A program made the translations under genes and the position numbers. From positions 374,945 through 438,944 of the forward strand of contig MU394054.1 of the NCBI GenBank assembly GCA_022578605.1: a stretch of DNA of 64,000 bases. Direction: 5' to 3'. The notes beneath the pieces are model-generated. The model was not told the origin of the DNA. It searched no databases and saw only the letters and a program-made list of their open reading frames with translations. This document shows positions 36,897 through 48,599 of the stretch, piece by piece. How positions within the stretch are numbered: the first letter of the stretch is position 1; the number at the start of each line of letters is the position of its first letter. The DNA comes from Camillea tinctor. Lineage: Eukaryota; Ascomycota; Sordariomycetes; Xylariales; Xylariaceae.

Positions 36897-37426
36897 GACG
36901 GAGTTTAGGGTCCTATGGGTCTATCTAAGCAAACCGGGCATCGTGTGCAAGCGCTTATTGGTCAGGCTCCCTCTACAACTGGACATAAGCGCAACACTCC
37001 CCCTCGACTAGATCCAAGCGAGATCCGATGCAACAGCCAGGAAGGTAGCGGCGTCTATTCCGTTGCCAAAGTCGGCCGTTCGTGGAGGCCAAAATCCGTA
37101 CTCTAAGCTTCGCCTCTAGATCCTCGTTCGCGAGCTTTCAAGACAGTTTAGGAGTTTCAGCAAAGTCCAGAGAGCGAAAGGGAGCAAAGTAAGAACTAAT
37201 TGATCATCCTGACCTCGCCGCTCAGGGGACTTAGCTGATAACAGAGCCTCATATATAGATCCTATAGTCTAAGGTGCCCGGCGATTAAAGAAACAGATAC
37301 TAAAAATAGCACTTAGTTTATCTTCTATGTTCTGTTATATATCTTTATATCTACGGTCCTGAAATCTACGCTCAACAAAAAGGCGCACCTCATGCCATAA
37401 TACTAGTTAATATCTCAAGATCTAAA

Positions 37427-37508
37427 GGATCCAGCAATCTTCAATACGGATCCAACTGTCTTCAATACGGATCCAACGATCTTCAATAAGCACTCAACAG
37501 TCTTCAAC
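37427..37508. repeat. 21-bp direct repeats in the P450 leader
   Basis: Three imperfect units of the form GGATCCA(A/G)C-NN-TCTTCAATA begin at 37427, 37448 and 37469. A degenerate fourth (CACTCAACAGTCTTCAAC) ends directly at the ATG. They lie in the presumed 5' leader of the P450 gene. Confidence 0.9.
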
Positions 37509-39219
37509 ATGTCCTACCTATTCACTCTATTCCATGAGAATAAGATTGCCCTGTTGGCCATCCTTCTGGTCATAGTAGGTACCGTATCATGGCTTCGTCG
37601 TGACCGCCGGCTCGACAAGATGCCGGGCCCCGGGGGGTACCCCTTGGTTGGCATCGGCATTAGTTTGCCTGCGAAGCCACATGTACGTCTTCGAGAATGG
37701 GCGTCCATGTATGGCGATGTCTTCAAGCTACGTGTGGGCTGGTATAATTGGGTCATCATCAACAGCCCTGAAGCCATGCACGAGATCTTGAACAAACAGG
37801 TGAGCAAGATAGTGTTGTACGATGCACGATGGCGTCCAAATGTCTAACATGTTGTTTTAACTATAGTCCTCCGCCACTTCTTCTAAAATGCCGGCGCCTA
37901 TCGGCAATGATGTGGTCGCGGGTGGGATGCGGATGTTCACCTTGGCATACGGCCCGAAGTGGCGTACCTATCGGACCATCACCCACCAGCTTCTTTCGAG
38001 TACCATGACTGCTACATTCATCCCGACTCAGGAGTATGAGACTAAACAATTGCTCTTCGACCTCGGCATGAACAACGCCAACCAGCGAGACTTTAACATG
38101 CATATACGCCGCTTTGCGTTTAGCATTATCATGACTAGCACTTATGGTCTCCGTATAAAGACATGGGACGATGAGGATGTGCACCACGCACTGGAGAGTG
38201 CTAAGATTCTTGGCAAGATAACGCGCGCTGGTGCATTCATCATTGACGAGCTTCCTATCTTGGCTCGCCTACCGGCATGGCTACAACCGCAAAGGAAGCA
38301 AGCCGAAGAATATGCAAAACCCCTTCTTGAGGCTAAGATGTTGCTTTGGCGCCGCCTACAAGCTCAGGTAGCTGCTGGCAAGGCCCCAACATGTTATGCA
38401 CGTGAGATGATGGAGAACGATAAATCATGGCGAAAACAGGGTCTTACGGATGAGGATGCGGCATGGATTGCCGGAGGTAACGTGGAGGCCGGCTCCACCA
38501 CGACGTCAGTCACGCTCCTCAGTCTACTTCTACATCTGGCAGCTTGCCCGGATGTCCAGAAAACCGCTTTCGAAGAACTCATGCGTGTTGTGGGACCCAA
38601 TCGTGCTCCCACTTATGAGGACATTCAGGATCTGCCGTACATCCGTGCATGCATCAAGGAAGTACTGCGCATGCACCCAACCCCTTTCTGGGGCATCAAG
38701 CACTACGCCGATGCCGACGTCACCTACAAGAACTATGTCATCCCCAAGGGTACCGTGCTTCTAGCCAACACGCCCTTCATCCACTACGACCCGACGCGGT
38801 ACGATGATCCATTTGCTTTCCGCCCCGAGCGTTACCTCAACCACCCTAAGTACAGTGCCGACTATGCCAACCAGAGCGACCCATACCAGCGCGATCATTT
38901 CACCTTCGGTATGGGCCGGCGTATCTGCCCAGGCGCACGCCTTGCCGAGAACTCTCTTAACATTGCCCTGGCAAACATCCTCTGGGCCTATGAGGTTCGC
39001 CCGCCTCTGGTTGACGGAGTCGAAGCTCCGGGCGTGGATGACACCGACGATGCCTGGGAAGACACAAGTTTCCGTGGCCCCAAGCCTTACGAGGTCCGCT
39101 TCGTGCCGCGTGGTGATAACCGGCTCGACATTATCCAGAGCCAGTGGGACAAGGCCATGAAGGAGGGCTACACGCTGAGAGGCAACAGCGTCAACGTGGA
39201 CAGCGTTGTGATATATTAG
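37509..39219 (+). CDS. Cytochrome P450 monooxygenase
   Basis: Two exons, 37509-37799 and 37867-39219, with a 67-bp intron (GTGAGC...ATAG), encode 547 residues. An N-terminal membrane anchor (about 11-28) is followed by the proline-rich hinge MPGPGGYPLVG. The I-helix oxygen-binding motif is GGNVEAGSTTTS (about 301-311). The ExxR pair is Glu362/Arg365 in KEVLRMHP, and the PERF-type motif is FRPERYL (415-421). The heme loop FTFGMGRRICPG supplies the thiolate ligand Cys451. All hallmarks are present, so this should be an active ER-bound microsomal monooxygenase that takes electrons from a P450 reductase. It sits on the far side of the regulator from the PKS, 4.5 kb away, with an AflR-like site upstream. 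It is a plausible ring or side-chain hydroxylase of the polyketide, but membership of the cluster is inference. Confidence 0.93.
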
Positions 39220-41729
39220 GAGGAAGAATCCGATCCGTTCCTATTATAAGTCGTCTAACTAGAATCATGACCAGTACGGCGTTGTTGTCGGTATGGCCGC
39301 ATTAACTAGATTTAGAATGAAAGCATATTTTGATATAAAGAAAAGGAAATACGAATCAGAGAGGGCTGGCAATGGATTTACTCTGTCATGTACTTAAGGT
39401 AAGTTTTATAGGGAAAGGGGGGGCAGGACATGGGTGGAGTTGTTAGCAGAGCATGTTTATCATATTCATGGAGCACCATCATCTTGGTTAACACACAAAG
39501 CTTACGGTACTTGCCTTTCAAGCCAATCGTCGTAGCTAGTTTTCAATTACCAAATGTTTACGTTCTACCCATACCCTTATCCAGTAACCCCTTAAATCCG
39601 CTCGCGACTTTCCCGATGGGGCTGCTGAAAAGCATCTGCCAAGACGGGATTTATACGTGATAGGCAATACAGCCCGTCAACATCGGCAAAGACGCCGAAA
39701 GACCCCACGTTGAAAGTATAAATCAACGTCAATTCTAACAGAAATTTAACTTAGCCTTAATTTAAGGGTTCTATTTCTGGCGACTCCACTCCTTTCCGAC
39801 AAGTCCGGGGGAAGTTCTCACCATGGCCGAACATGAGGCCGACAACAGCAACGGCGGTGATGGGAGGCCGGACGCGTCACTATCAACAATGCGGCACTCA
39901 GCCCTGAAAGACATATGAGGATTCTCTCTGCAGCATTACACGGATGATTATTGATGCCACTAAAATTACTAGGTTACATCTCATTTCTTTTTCTTTCTTT
40001 GTTTTTCCCGAAACATGACGGAGAATGAAAGAAAATGGAATAAGTCAACGAGGAGGAGGGGAGTATGAAACAAATAGAGAGAGAATGTAAGCAATCCTAA
40101 ACGTATGTTGAAAGCAAAGTGAAAATGATAAGTCGACAAAAGCTACCTCCAGGTAGGAATCAATCACGATGTGATCTACATACAACTACGTAGGTTATCA
40201 AAAACAGCACCAACAACTTTCTATAATTCGGATTTCTATTGGACTCCGACATGGCGACTCCAAATAAAGATGGGGAATGGCTTCAATCCACATAACTTAG
40301 ATCTTAAAATAGACATAAGGGTTCACATTGCCATGTGGAAACACGTAACTGATCTTCTAACCTATTCGCATTCGCATTTTCTGGAAATAATACACGGCTA
40401 TAAGCAGGACAAAGACTCAGACGTGATCGACACTGCCTGATGTATGTACCAGAAATTCGGGTTGAATGTTTCATACATGCGCCTCGTTATATTTTCTTAG
40501 CTGCCTACCTAGTTCTAGGTAAGGTAAGTTTTTTGATCCAGCTTCTCCTCTACTCTGGAACCACCCCGGGAAGACTCACAGGTACAGTGCAGGTCCTACC
40601 ACTCAGCAGAACCCTTTGGGTCCATTAAATTCTTACATAATAAGAATACTTTGGAATACTCCGTAGCAATAAATACGTAGTTTAATTTGTAGGGAGGAAG
40701 CGCTGGAGGAACCGTGCCGCTCGTAGGTCGATCGGGATTTGCCCAAGTGTGACGGGTCGGTGGGCGCGGGTAGCGCTTACTTGCCCGTCATTCTTCCATT
40801 TTTATTCTTAGGATGATATTATATACCTAGGCTCGTATATTCGACGGGTATACGATGGTATGTATGCATCATCATATGATCCATAAGGCTTGTGCCCAAG
40901 CAATTAGACGGTCTTGGCTTGGAAGAAAAGGCATTCTTGATCTCTGACTAAGAATTGTGGCTTCATTCTGGTAAAGCGATGGTTATTCCGAGGTAACATT
41001 GGTAACAAAGGGCGGAATTTGATCCCGGGTGCTTGTACAATTCTGATGCTGACGTCTATGGCCGTAAGTTTACATATCATTATTTTAGTCTAGTTCATAC
41101 TTCTATAGTCACTCAAGTAATAAATCGATTGCGAAGATACTCGACATAGTCGTTACGGTAAAGCAATTAAGTATAATGAAATAATTTTCAGAAAGACTAC
41201 GATGTAAACAATATAATCTATTAAAGTCAAACAAAGCATATCCCAAGTAGAATCAATTCATTGAACCCTGATTTGGTAGTTATCGTCTAGCCGTCAGTTA
41301 TAGTATTAGGCGATTAGCTATTAGTGAAAGGGTAACATATATGGAGATAAGGTATCGGTAGACTCAGGGCAGCATAAGGCACTAAAGACCACCTGAATGC
41401 ATCAACTTCATCTGTTGACAACAATGACATCTTTGATTTTCTTGAGTTCTTCATGTTATACATACACCTTTGTTGCGTAAGACATTTGACTTTCCCTTCC
41501 GGATTCGGTACTATACTCAATACAAAGGTAACGAAATATCAGATATCAGTCTTTGTTCAACTGCCATATTATGTTTAAAACGCTTAAGAAGTCAGTAGAG
41601 TAAATCTTTATAATGTAACTAGTTCGTACACTCTGAAAAGTGAAAAGTCAATCATCACTCTCATTAAGCACCATCACCACCTTCTTCATATCTATAAACA
41701 ATCAACTACGTGTAATTAGAGAATCAACA
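39220..41729. other. 2.5 kb intergenic stretch, no gene supported
   Basis: AT-rich; short open frames only. It marks the apparent right edge of the biosynthetic cluster. I see no repeat or RNA gene in it. Confidence 0.5.
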
Positions 41730-44383
41730 ATGTCTGACATGACTGATGAGATTCAACTCCCACGGACCAACGTGTTGGAGGTCAAGCCCGGGAAGAGGGT
41801 TTTTTATCCTACCCGGTGGCAGGGGAAAACCGCCCAAAAGGGGTTTCCCGTGAATGTAGGTTTGTTTTTCTTTTCATTTTGAGAGATAGAGGATTTTCCG
41901 TGTCTTGCAATGTACCCCTTACATCATATTATATCTATATTTCTTTCTTTTCCATCTTTTTAGATGCCTTCTCTGGTGATATATTTGTTATACGTAAAAA
42001 ACAAGCTAGCACGTCAAGTACTAACCCGCATTTTGACAGTGGAAGAACGATAAAAAGATTATTAAGGCCATGATTGCACTCAATATTCTTCAGATATCTA
42101 GAGACGAGCACTTGGCCAAGGAATGCCTTTCGGTCCCTATCAAGTTTGTGTATGATTCTCTACCTAATATGGTAAAGGGAGATGTCAACATCATCAAAAC
42201 TGGAAAGTCTATGTTGCATCTCTTAACGTGCGACGGGGAGGATTTCTCCAGCCTATTAGACGACAAACCCACAGGGTTTAAAGCAAATTCCCTTCCTTTG
42301 TATCATGATCTGCGCAAGAAGCCATATCATTTCTGGGTGGTCGATGTAGGCAGTACTGGAATCAACCAATGGCAATTAGTTATTGTTCATCTTGAACGAG
42401 ATACAGATGGAAAGAAAGGCGACGGTAAAAATGGCTTGAAACTGTCGACGCCTTTTGAAAATATAGAGTCCATTGCCGTTATTGATCCTGAACATGGCCG
42501 GGCTGCACAAGGCCGTGAGGATACCACCTTGGGCCGTTTCCTCAAAGTTCTTGCTACTCTAGGCATTAAACCGGGCCCTAGATATTCGAGAATAAAGCCA
42601 TGGACCCCTCCTTGGTGAGTTCAAACATCACATTCTGTGTACTCTAGATGCGTTGTGCTAATTCTATCTTCTAGTATGTAAAGGTTTCCTCTAGCTTTAC
42701 TGATTTCCTTTACAGGGGATATCTTGTTCTCCTTAGAAGCCCTCTTTTGAGATTATATACTGATTCTTAACAGCGAACTCTGGCCCATACCATGGGAAGA
42801 TCGACTGGAGCTCTGGACTAAGAGTCTTCGATATCCTCCGAACTTCGCTCAACCGTATCACGGAAAGCTATTGTAAAAACCCTCGGTCGCACGACGGACA
42901 AAATCTATGGAAGCCGCATAGTGGATGGTTTAATCCGGATGCTGTACGTTCCGACATGATTGGGATGGCAGCAACTATGGTTAATCGAGCCATGAAATGC
43001 ACAACTCGTGTGGCTATCGAGCCTGTGAAGGAGATCAAATTCAGGAACGGGAGGAATATCCCCGTACAGAACATGATGCCAGATCGCTCTCATGTCTACT
43101 CCTTCGTGCCGAAAAAGAAGAAGTATCTAAGACCATCTGCTCGGTATACATGGGACACTGAAGATAATATTGACCAGGATTCGGGTCCTGATAGCCCTGT
43201 TTCCCAAGATGCAGATGTAGCCGTCGATCACGACATGCCAGAAACTCCGGCCCCCGGGCCATCAACTTTCAAGACACCCAAGGCCCCGAAAAAGTCCAAA
43301 ACTACAAAGAGCACCATTAAAAAGGCTCCAACTAAGAAGGGCAAAGGCAAGGGCAAAGGGAAGGCACAAAAGGAGACTGACGAAGACGATATAGAGATCC
43401 CAGATGCACCCCCGCTGTCGCCTTCTCCTGTTCAGTATGACGCCGATGCAATCGAACAGATCCAAGATAACCCAGGTTCGGTAAGCAGAGGCTCATGGTC
43501 GTCGTCCTCATCGGAGCCAGATGACGAGTCTGACGAGGATTATCAAGAGGGAGGGAAGAAGAAAGGACGTCAAACCCGCTCTGGTGCATCTAACAAATCA
43601 CCCAGGGTCACAAAATGTTTCGTTTCTGTAGATGCAATGAGAGAAGCAGAGGGTAAAAAACGCTCTGGCGCACCTAAAAAACCACCAACGGTTGAACAAG
43701 AATCACCCAGGGTCACGAAATGTTTCGTTTCTGCAGATGCAGGGAAAAAGGCAAAAGGTAAAAAACGATCTGGTGCACCTAAAATCCCACAAACGGTTGA
43801 ACAAGAATCACCCAGGGTCACAAAATGTTTTGTTTCTGTAGATGCTTGGAAAGAGGCAACACGTCAAACCCGCTCTGGTGCATCTAGCCGGGCCAGCTCA
43901 CCAGCTCCGGCTGATGTTTCGGAAGAAGAAGAACTAATGCCTTATCCTTCTTCTTCTGACGACGATGACCAAGAAGAGGAGGCCAGACCGCCAGCGTATG
44001 AACCAGCTCCGCCCTCTCCTGAAGAGGATGCGGATTCTTCTTCCGACGACGAGTCCGAGAAGCTATGGGCAAAGGCCGTCAAGAGCCGGGAGTTCCTCCG
44101 GGATCAGGCCATTCGTGCTGCCTCCGGTGCAAGACACTCAAGTCCGCCTTACACCCGAAACCTATCTTCTTCATCTGACACGGGCCCGCCTTATACCCGC
44201 AGCTTATCCACTTCATCATCTGGATCACTTCCCCCCTTCCCTGTTGATCCACAGCACGAGTTGCGAAGCGCCTCTGATTCTGAGTCTGATTCTGAGTCGG
44301 AGTCTGAATCGGAGTCTGAGTCTGAGTCCGAGGATGAGGGGCGACCCCGGAAAAAGGCCAGATTTGCGAACATTTGGGAATAG
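41730..44383 (+). CDS. Hypothetical protein with acidic/basic repeat tail
   Basis: Exon 1 is 41730-41855 (start MSDMTDEIQL, donor GTAGGT). Exon 2 is 42040-42614 (acceptor GACAG, donor GTGAGT). The last exon starts near 42774 and ends at 44383. The conserved-looking part (exon 2 and the start of the last exon) has VKTGKSMLHLL-like and WKPHSGWFNPDAVRSDMIG segments and no domain I can name. The last 450 residues are low complexity. They contain a Lys-rich stretch (KKGKGKGKGKAQK), three copies of a 39-residue repeat built on SPRVTKCFVSVDA, acidic Ser/Asp/Glu runs, an (SE)n run and the basic end RPRKKARF, which looks like a nuclear localisation signal. A nuclear, DNA- or chromatin-associated role is possible but unproven. 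The junction at 42615/42774 is one base out of frame with canonical sites, so the exact protein is unresolved. Confidence 0.6.
43593..43890 (+). repeat. Triplicated 39-residue coding repeat
   Basis: Three near-identical units of about 117-120 bp lie inside the hypothetical gene. Each encodes (S/A)GA...SPRVTKCFVS(V/A)DA followed by a Lys-rich linker. High nucleotide identity points to recent tandem duplication. Confidence 0.9.
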
Positions 44384-45650
44384 AACACAGGAATTCACAG
44401 TTTGGTAACTGAATAGTCCCCACTAGATATCTCAGAGGTGTTTTTTTTTTATGACTTATCGAGGCTGTCTGTAAAATATATTTGTACATAGCATTAATAT
44501 ACATGGATAAATCCGATGTTTCTTGGTAGTAACTATTAAGAGGGACTAATAATATCATTATCCCTTTTTCTGCCTTCTGGACGATGTCTAGGATATGTGT
44601 CTCCGGGCAAAGTCGTCTTTCCTACCAAGACATGCTGAATGAATACTTGTAACAGTGATCAGAGGTCAAATTTACGGATAGAATTTTGACTTTTAATTAA
44701 AGCAACATTTCAATCAGAAGTATATCATACGCATTATATGTCTCCCACTTAAGTACATACAGTCAATAAATGGCGTAAGTTAATTATATTGAATTGGACA
44801 TTTTGTATGAGCCAATAGTTGCTAGCGGGATATTATGCTGGTTAGTGTGTAGTGAGACGGAGATTTACATAACACCTACTGCTATACCCTACATGTCGTA
44901 GAACATGCTTGAGTAATGTAAAAAATGTCACATAAAGTCAATATACTTGGGCAGTTAGTTACTATCTATATATTAGTATTCTAGTAAGAAGTTCACCAGC
45001 ATAGCCTCCCCCCTTCCCCCCGCGGGCACGGATCCTCCAGATTAGGTTCACCGCTAATGTAGCGAGCGTGATTCATCACATATGTGAGCCTGTGTTCCGA
45101 CGTGATGCAGGAGCTGGAGGGGAAGGGAAGTGAAAAAAAAAAAAAAGGAGTACCCTAGATGATGGTGATGTACACGGAAGATAGGGAGCATGCAAATCCG
45201 GCGTGGTGCTTTCAGGTGGCAACAAGACTGCCAATTATAGAATATGAAGGTGTCCAGGCACACAGAAAGCTTCTTCTTTGATCGAGAGGAAACACAGGTA
45301 AATGCCCAACGAGGCAGTGACCAGTTGAGATTCGTAGTAGCTGTGACAGGGTCTCACGACCCGGCCCCCATGTGGCGAGAGAAAAAGTACTGGAGCTGCA
45401 CGTAGCCTAGCTGTTCCTCGGGAATATGCTGCCCTGTGGTGCGACTATTGCAGCTAGGAGAGCTACGTGATGGCAGGCTGATGTCGGGCAGAGCTGTTTC
45501 GGTGTAGCCATGCATGATACTCCCATTGCCGGACAAGTGACGGAAGTCATGCCGTGCTAATCCTATTTGTGGATTGGATATTGAATCTATGTTGTGATTC
45601 TTTATTTCTTAAGTATTTTAGTAAGGATTAGGAGGGAAGGGAAATGGAAA

Positions 45651-45675
45651 GGGGTAAAGGGGTAAAGGGGTAAAG
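45651..45675. repeat. GGGGTAAA tandem repeat
   Basis: Three consecutive GGGGTAAA units. Confidence 0.85.
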
Positions 45676-45962
45676 ATATCCAGTAGTAGGTTAAAGGAGT
45701 AATGCTTGTACGCGTAACTACGGATTAAAGGGTGTAACCTATAACCTAACTGAGTGTAGTGTCACGTGATATATACGGTGTTTAGGTGTAGACTTCCTGG
45801 CTCCAACCACTGTGCTTACCTACCGGAGTACTATGGGGCATGGGGGCCAGTGCCACGCACCTTGCACTTCTTGCACTAGGCAGCCCAACCTGCCTAACCA
45901 ATAGCTGCCTTACCTGCCTACTTAGTACCTAATCTGCCTTGTCTCTCTATCTTTCTTCCCCA

Positions 45963-45987
45963 TTCTCTCTCTCTCTCTCTCTCTCTC
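45963..45987. repeat. (CT)n tract in XLF promoter
   Basis: About twelve CT units, 0.28 kb upstream of the XLF start codon. Pyrimidine tracts of this kind are common just upstream of fungal transcription starts. Confidence 0.9.
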
Positions 45988-46266
45988 GCCCATTTTATAT
46001 CATCATCGTCGTCGTTATCAATAATAACAACAACATCACCTCTTTATTATTATTATTTACACTCCCCCCCCTTCTGTTCCCCTCTCCTCCACTAATTTTT
46101 TTTTTTTTAGCGCTCATGGCTTGGAACGTTATTCTCCTTTAACTCCATTACACGACATTCTATTCTCTGACCGCTCCACTCCTTCAAGGTGGACATTCCT
46201 TCAATTTAGAATTAGATTCCTTGTCACCACCTTTCAACTCGGCTCTGCATCACCGTCGGTTCGGCA

Positions 46267-47952
46267 ATGGCGTCTACCCTGCATTGGTACCCGTTACCGG
46301 CCTTTCCAGACGTGCCCACGTTGCTGGTTTCTACACAATTCGCATCAACGTCTTACACCATACATGTCACTGACCTCGCCAACGTTTGGGTGGAGAGCCT
46401 TGATAGGAAGGCCATTTGCTTCCGTAGTCTTCAGGAAGATATTAGCATCGATTTGAGCATTAATGATCCCGAGCAATGGGCTGTATTCCTCCAGAAGCTG
46501 AAAGCCGCCTTTAATCCTACCTCACCAGATCATCATCTCAGCAGCCTCAGCTTATCCGCCTCACCCGGCACTAACACTGTTTCTCAAGATGGCCTTACTA
46601 TATATGTCACTTGTGTACTGCCACAGCCTCTCAAGCCCCTGAAATGGCCCGTATACTTGACAAAATGTCCGCTTCCATCTGTCGCATCGGAGCTTGTGCT
46701 GCCGCTTATCCAGACTCACCACATCATGACTCAAGATGTGCAGGATCTCGTTCAGCGCCTCAAAGAGAAGGATATTGTCATTGCGAAGTTAGTTGATAAG
46801 TTAGATGCTATGAGCACAGGGCTAGAACATGTCTTCAACTCCCTATCAGGGAAGCGCAAGGTCACCAGAGCAATGGCGGAAGATAAAATCAAGGGTCTTG
46901 CCCCCTTTAATGAACATGAATGGATATTGCAGAAAAGCACTGTCCAGACGAGCCCCAAAGACGTGGCATCTTTAATCCAAGACGTTTTTGGTCACTTGGG
47001 ACTGAACTGTGACACCAAGATGGATCTCGATGTTTCCAGTCGGCTAAGTAATTGGTGGAAAGAGTTGGGGCCTGGCTCAAGATCTCCCATCAACCCTTGG
47101 CCAAAGGACTCTCCAAAGAAGCCTCGTAAACTTTCAATGCCGGATACGCCTTCTCGTCGACAGAAAGATGAAGACGAATTCCAGGTTCAAGCTACACCAC
47201 CCCATTTGCAAAGTACTAGAAAGAAACTTAGTCATGTCCGACTAGTTGATACATCTGATAGCGACGATGATGAAATGGTCCCCGACAGCCATCCAGTCCC
47301 AGCCTTGGAGAAACCTCGAGTTAATATTGGGGCCATTGGTGGTAGAAAATCTCATACTACTCAAGCTGATGCTAAAAACCCAACATCGCCGACTATTCCT
47401 GCAGACGAGGATGAGACTGCCTCTGAGTCGGACCACAATCCAATCCAAGCAAACCTGCCAAAGCAGTTCAGTGTTATTCGCTCCGGAATGAGTAATAGAT
47501 CTCCAAAGTCACCAGTAGAGCCTATAGCATCATCTCCCCCGCCCCATCAAGATCAAATAGACGATGATGATCAAACAGCGTCCAGCTCAGGCTCTGACAG
47601 CGACGGGCCATCAAAACCCCAATCCCCCCAAAGACCATTGAGGCAAAGCGGTCTAGGTCGAATAGGTGGAAGGTCTAGAACATCTATATTACCCACTGTG
47701 AAAGACCAGGATGAAATGATGCTAGATAAAAGGGATAACACAACTACTAGCCCCGCAAAACCGACAGCACGCAAAATTGGGGCCATCGGCAATAAAGCTA
47801 ATGTAACTGCTAAAGGCACGTCCCTTCAAGTTGAGACAAAACCTACAGAGGACGAGGATGAAGAGCAAAAGGCAAGCCGCAAGCGTGCTGAGCTCGCCAA
47901 GGAACTTGAGAAAAAGGCAGCAGCTCCCGCAAAGAAGAAGAGGAGATTTTAA
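46267..47952 (+). CDS. NEJ1: XLF/Nej1-type non-homologous end-joining factor
   Basis: Single-exon gene of 561 residues starting at MASTLHWYPL. The N-terminal head domain (about 1-140) has the fungal XLF signatures WYPLPAFPDVPTLLVSTQF, VTDLANVWVESLDRKAI and DPEQWAVFLQKL. A coiled-coil stalk follows (about 152-195: DVQDLVQRLKEKDIVIAKL). The long C-terminal tail is disordered, acidic and Ser/Pro-rich. It carries three short IGxIGG-like motifs near 354-359, 463-468 and 504-508. It ends in KKKRRF, like the Ku-binding motif at the end of XLF. The protein bridges XRCC4/Lif1-ligase IV and Ku at double-strand breaks in the nucleus. It is much longer than human XLF (299 residues), which is usual for filamentous fungi. 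It is a housekeeping gene outside the metabolic cluster. Confidence 0.9.
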   Translation: MASTLHWYPLPAFPDVPTLLVSTQFASTSYTIHVTDLANVWVESLDRKAICFRSLQEDISIDLSINDPEQWAVFLQKLKAAFNPTSPDHHLSSLSLSASPGTNTVSQDGLTIYVTCVLPQPLKPLKWPVYLTKCPLPSVASELVLPLIQTHHIMTQDVQDLVQRLKEKDIVIAKLVDKLDAMSTGLEHVFNSLSGKRKVTRAMAEDKIKGLAPFNEHEWILQKSTVQTSPKDVASLIQDVFGHLGLNCDTKMDLDVSSRLSNWWKELGPGSRSPINPWPKDSPKKPRKLSMPDTPSRRQKDEDEFQVQATPPHLQSTRKKLSHVRLVDTSDSDDDEMVPDSHPVPALEKPRVNIGAIGGRKSHTTQADAKNPTSPTIPADEDETASESDHNPIQANLPKQFSVIRSGMSNRSPKSPVEPIASSPPPHQDQIDDDDQTASSSGSDSDGPSKPQSPQRPLRQSGLGRIGGRSRTSILPTVKDQDEMMLDKRDNTTTSPAKPTARKIGAIGNKANVTAKGTSLQVETKPTEDEDEEQKASRKRAELAKELEKKAAAPAKKKRRF

Positions 47953-48549
47953 ACCCCACTGATCCGACTGGTATTTGCGCCCATAACATTAAATGTTCAT
48001 CAAGTTATCCACTTAGTCCCTCCATTCCAGCCTTATATCACACCTTGAAAGGGTTTTGTAATGGATGAAGTGGTATCCCAGACCGGCGCAGTTACTAAAA
48101 GCACTCCCCCTTATGGGAAAGAATTAGGCTAAGTACTCGAGCCTTCTACCTATTCGTTCAGATGGGGGGGTAGGTAACATGGGACCGCTTAATGTATATC
48201 TCCACCACTATGTTTGCTTCAAGTAGACTTCGGAGGAAAAGGATACAAATGCTGCCCTTGTCCCTGCCTCATTTCTTCCCTATACACATACGCAGCGTTC
48301 CATGGGTATTGATGAACCCTATATGGCTGTTAAGCAACCCATGCTACGTAACTCACGTTCCAGAGCATATGTATTGTGCTTTGGGGTACATTTAATATGA
48401 GATCCAGACTAAACGTCCTTGCCTTGTCATTTTACTATGATGGGGACCAAAAAATACCTATTCACCTACGCCCACCGATCATGAATGGTACTTTTGCTAT
48501 AATGTCATCACTAGGACAGCAAATAAACTCTACCATTGCTCGCGACTCT

Positions 48550-48599
48550 CCAGCATCTGGCAATATCATTTCTCCCCTAACTCTTGCGTCAACAGGCGG
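48550..48599 (+). repeat. 50-bp inverted repeat, left arm
   Basis: Perfect inverted match to 48854-48903, with a 254-bp spacer. The arm begins CCAGCATCTGGCAATATC and ends CAACAGGCGG. Confidence 0.9.

Larger units (their letters stand above)
32952..37508. other. 4.5 kb intergenic stretch, no gene supported
   Basis: Between the regulator and the P450 gene. Open frames are short and without recognisable domains. Contents noted: a tRNA-like hairpin region at 33273-33358, an A-rich run at 34259-34270, an AflR-like site at 36886-36896, and 21-bp tandem repeats touching the P450 start codon. Confidence 0.55.
44384..46266. other. Intergenic region, no gene seen
   Basis: Holds a GGGGTAAA tandem repeat (45651-45675) and a (CT)n tract (45963-45987) in the pyrimidine-rich leader upstream of the XLF gene. 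No coding region recognised. Confidence 0.5.

Noticed and set aside
34052..37106. Short open frames between regulator and P450 considered as genes
   Set aside because: All are under 130 codons with random composition, no motifs and no matching splice structure.
43965..44558. Overlapping frames on both strands in the acidic tail region
   Set aside because: Product of low-complexity (SE)n and Ser-rich codons; the conserved repeats belong to the plus frame of 42956-44383.
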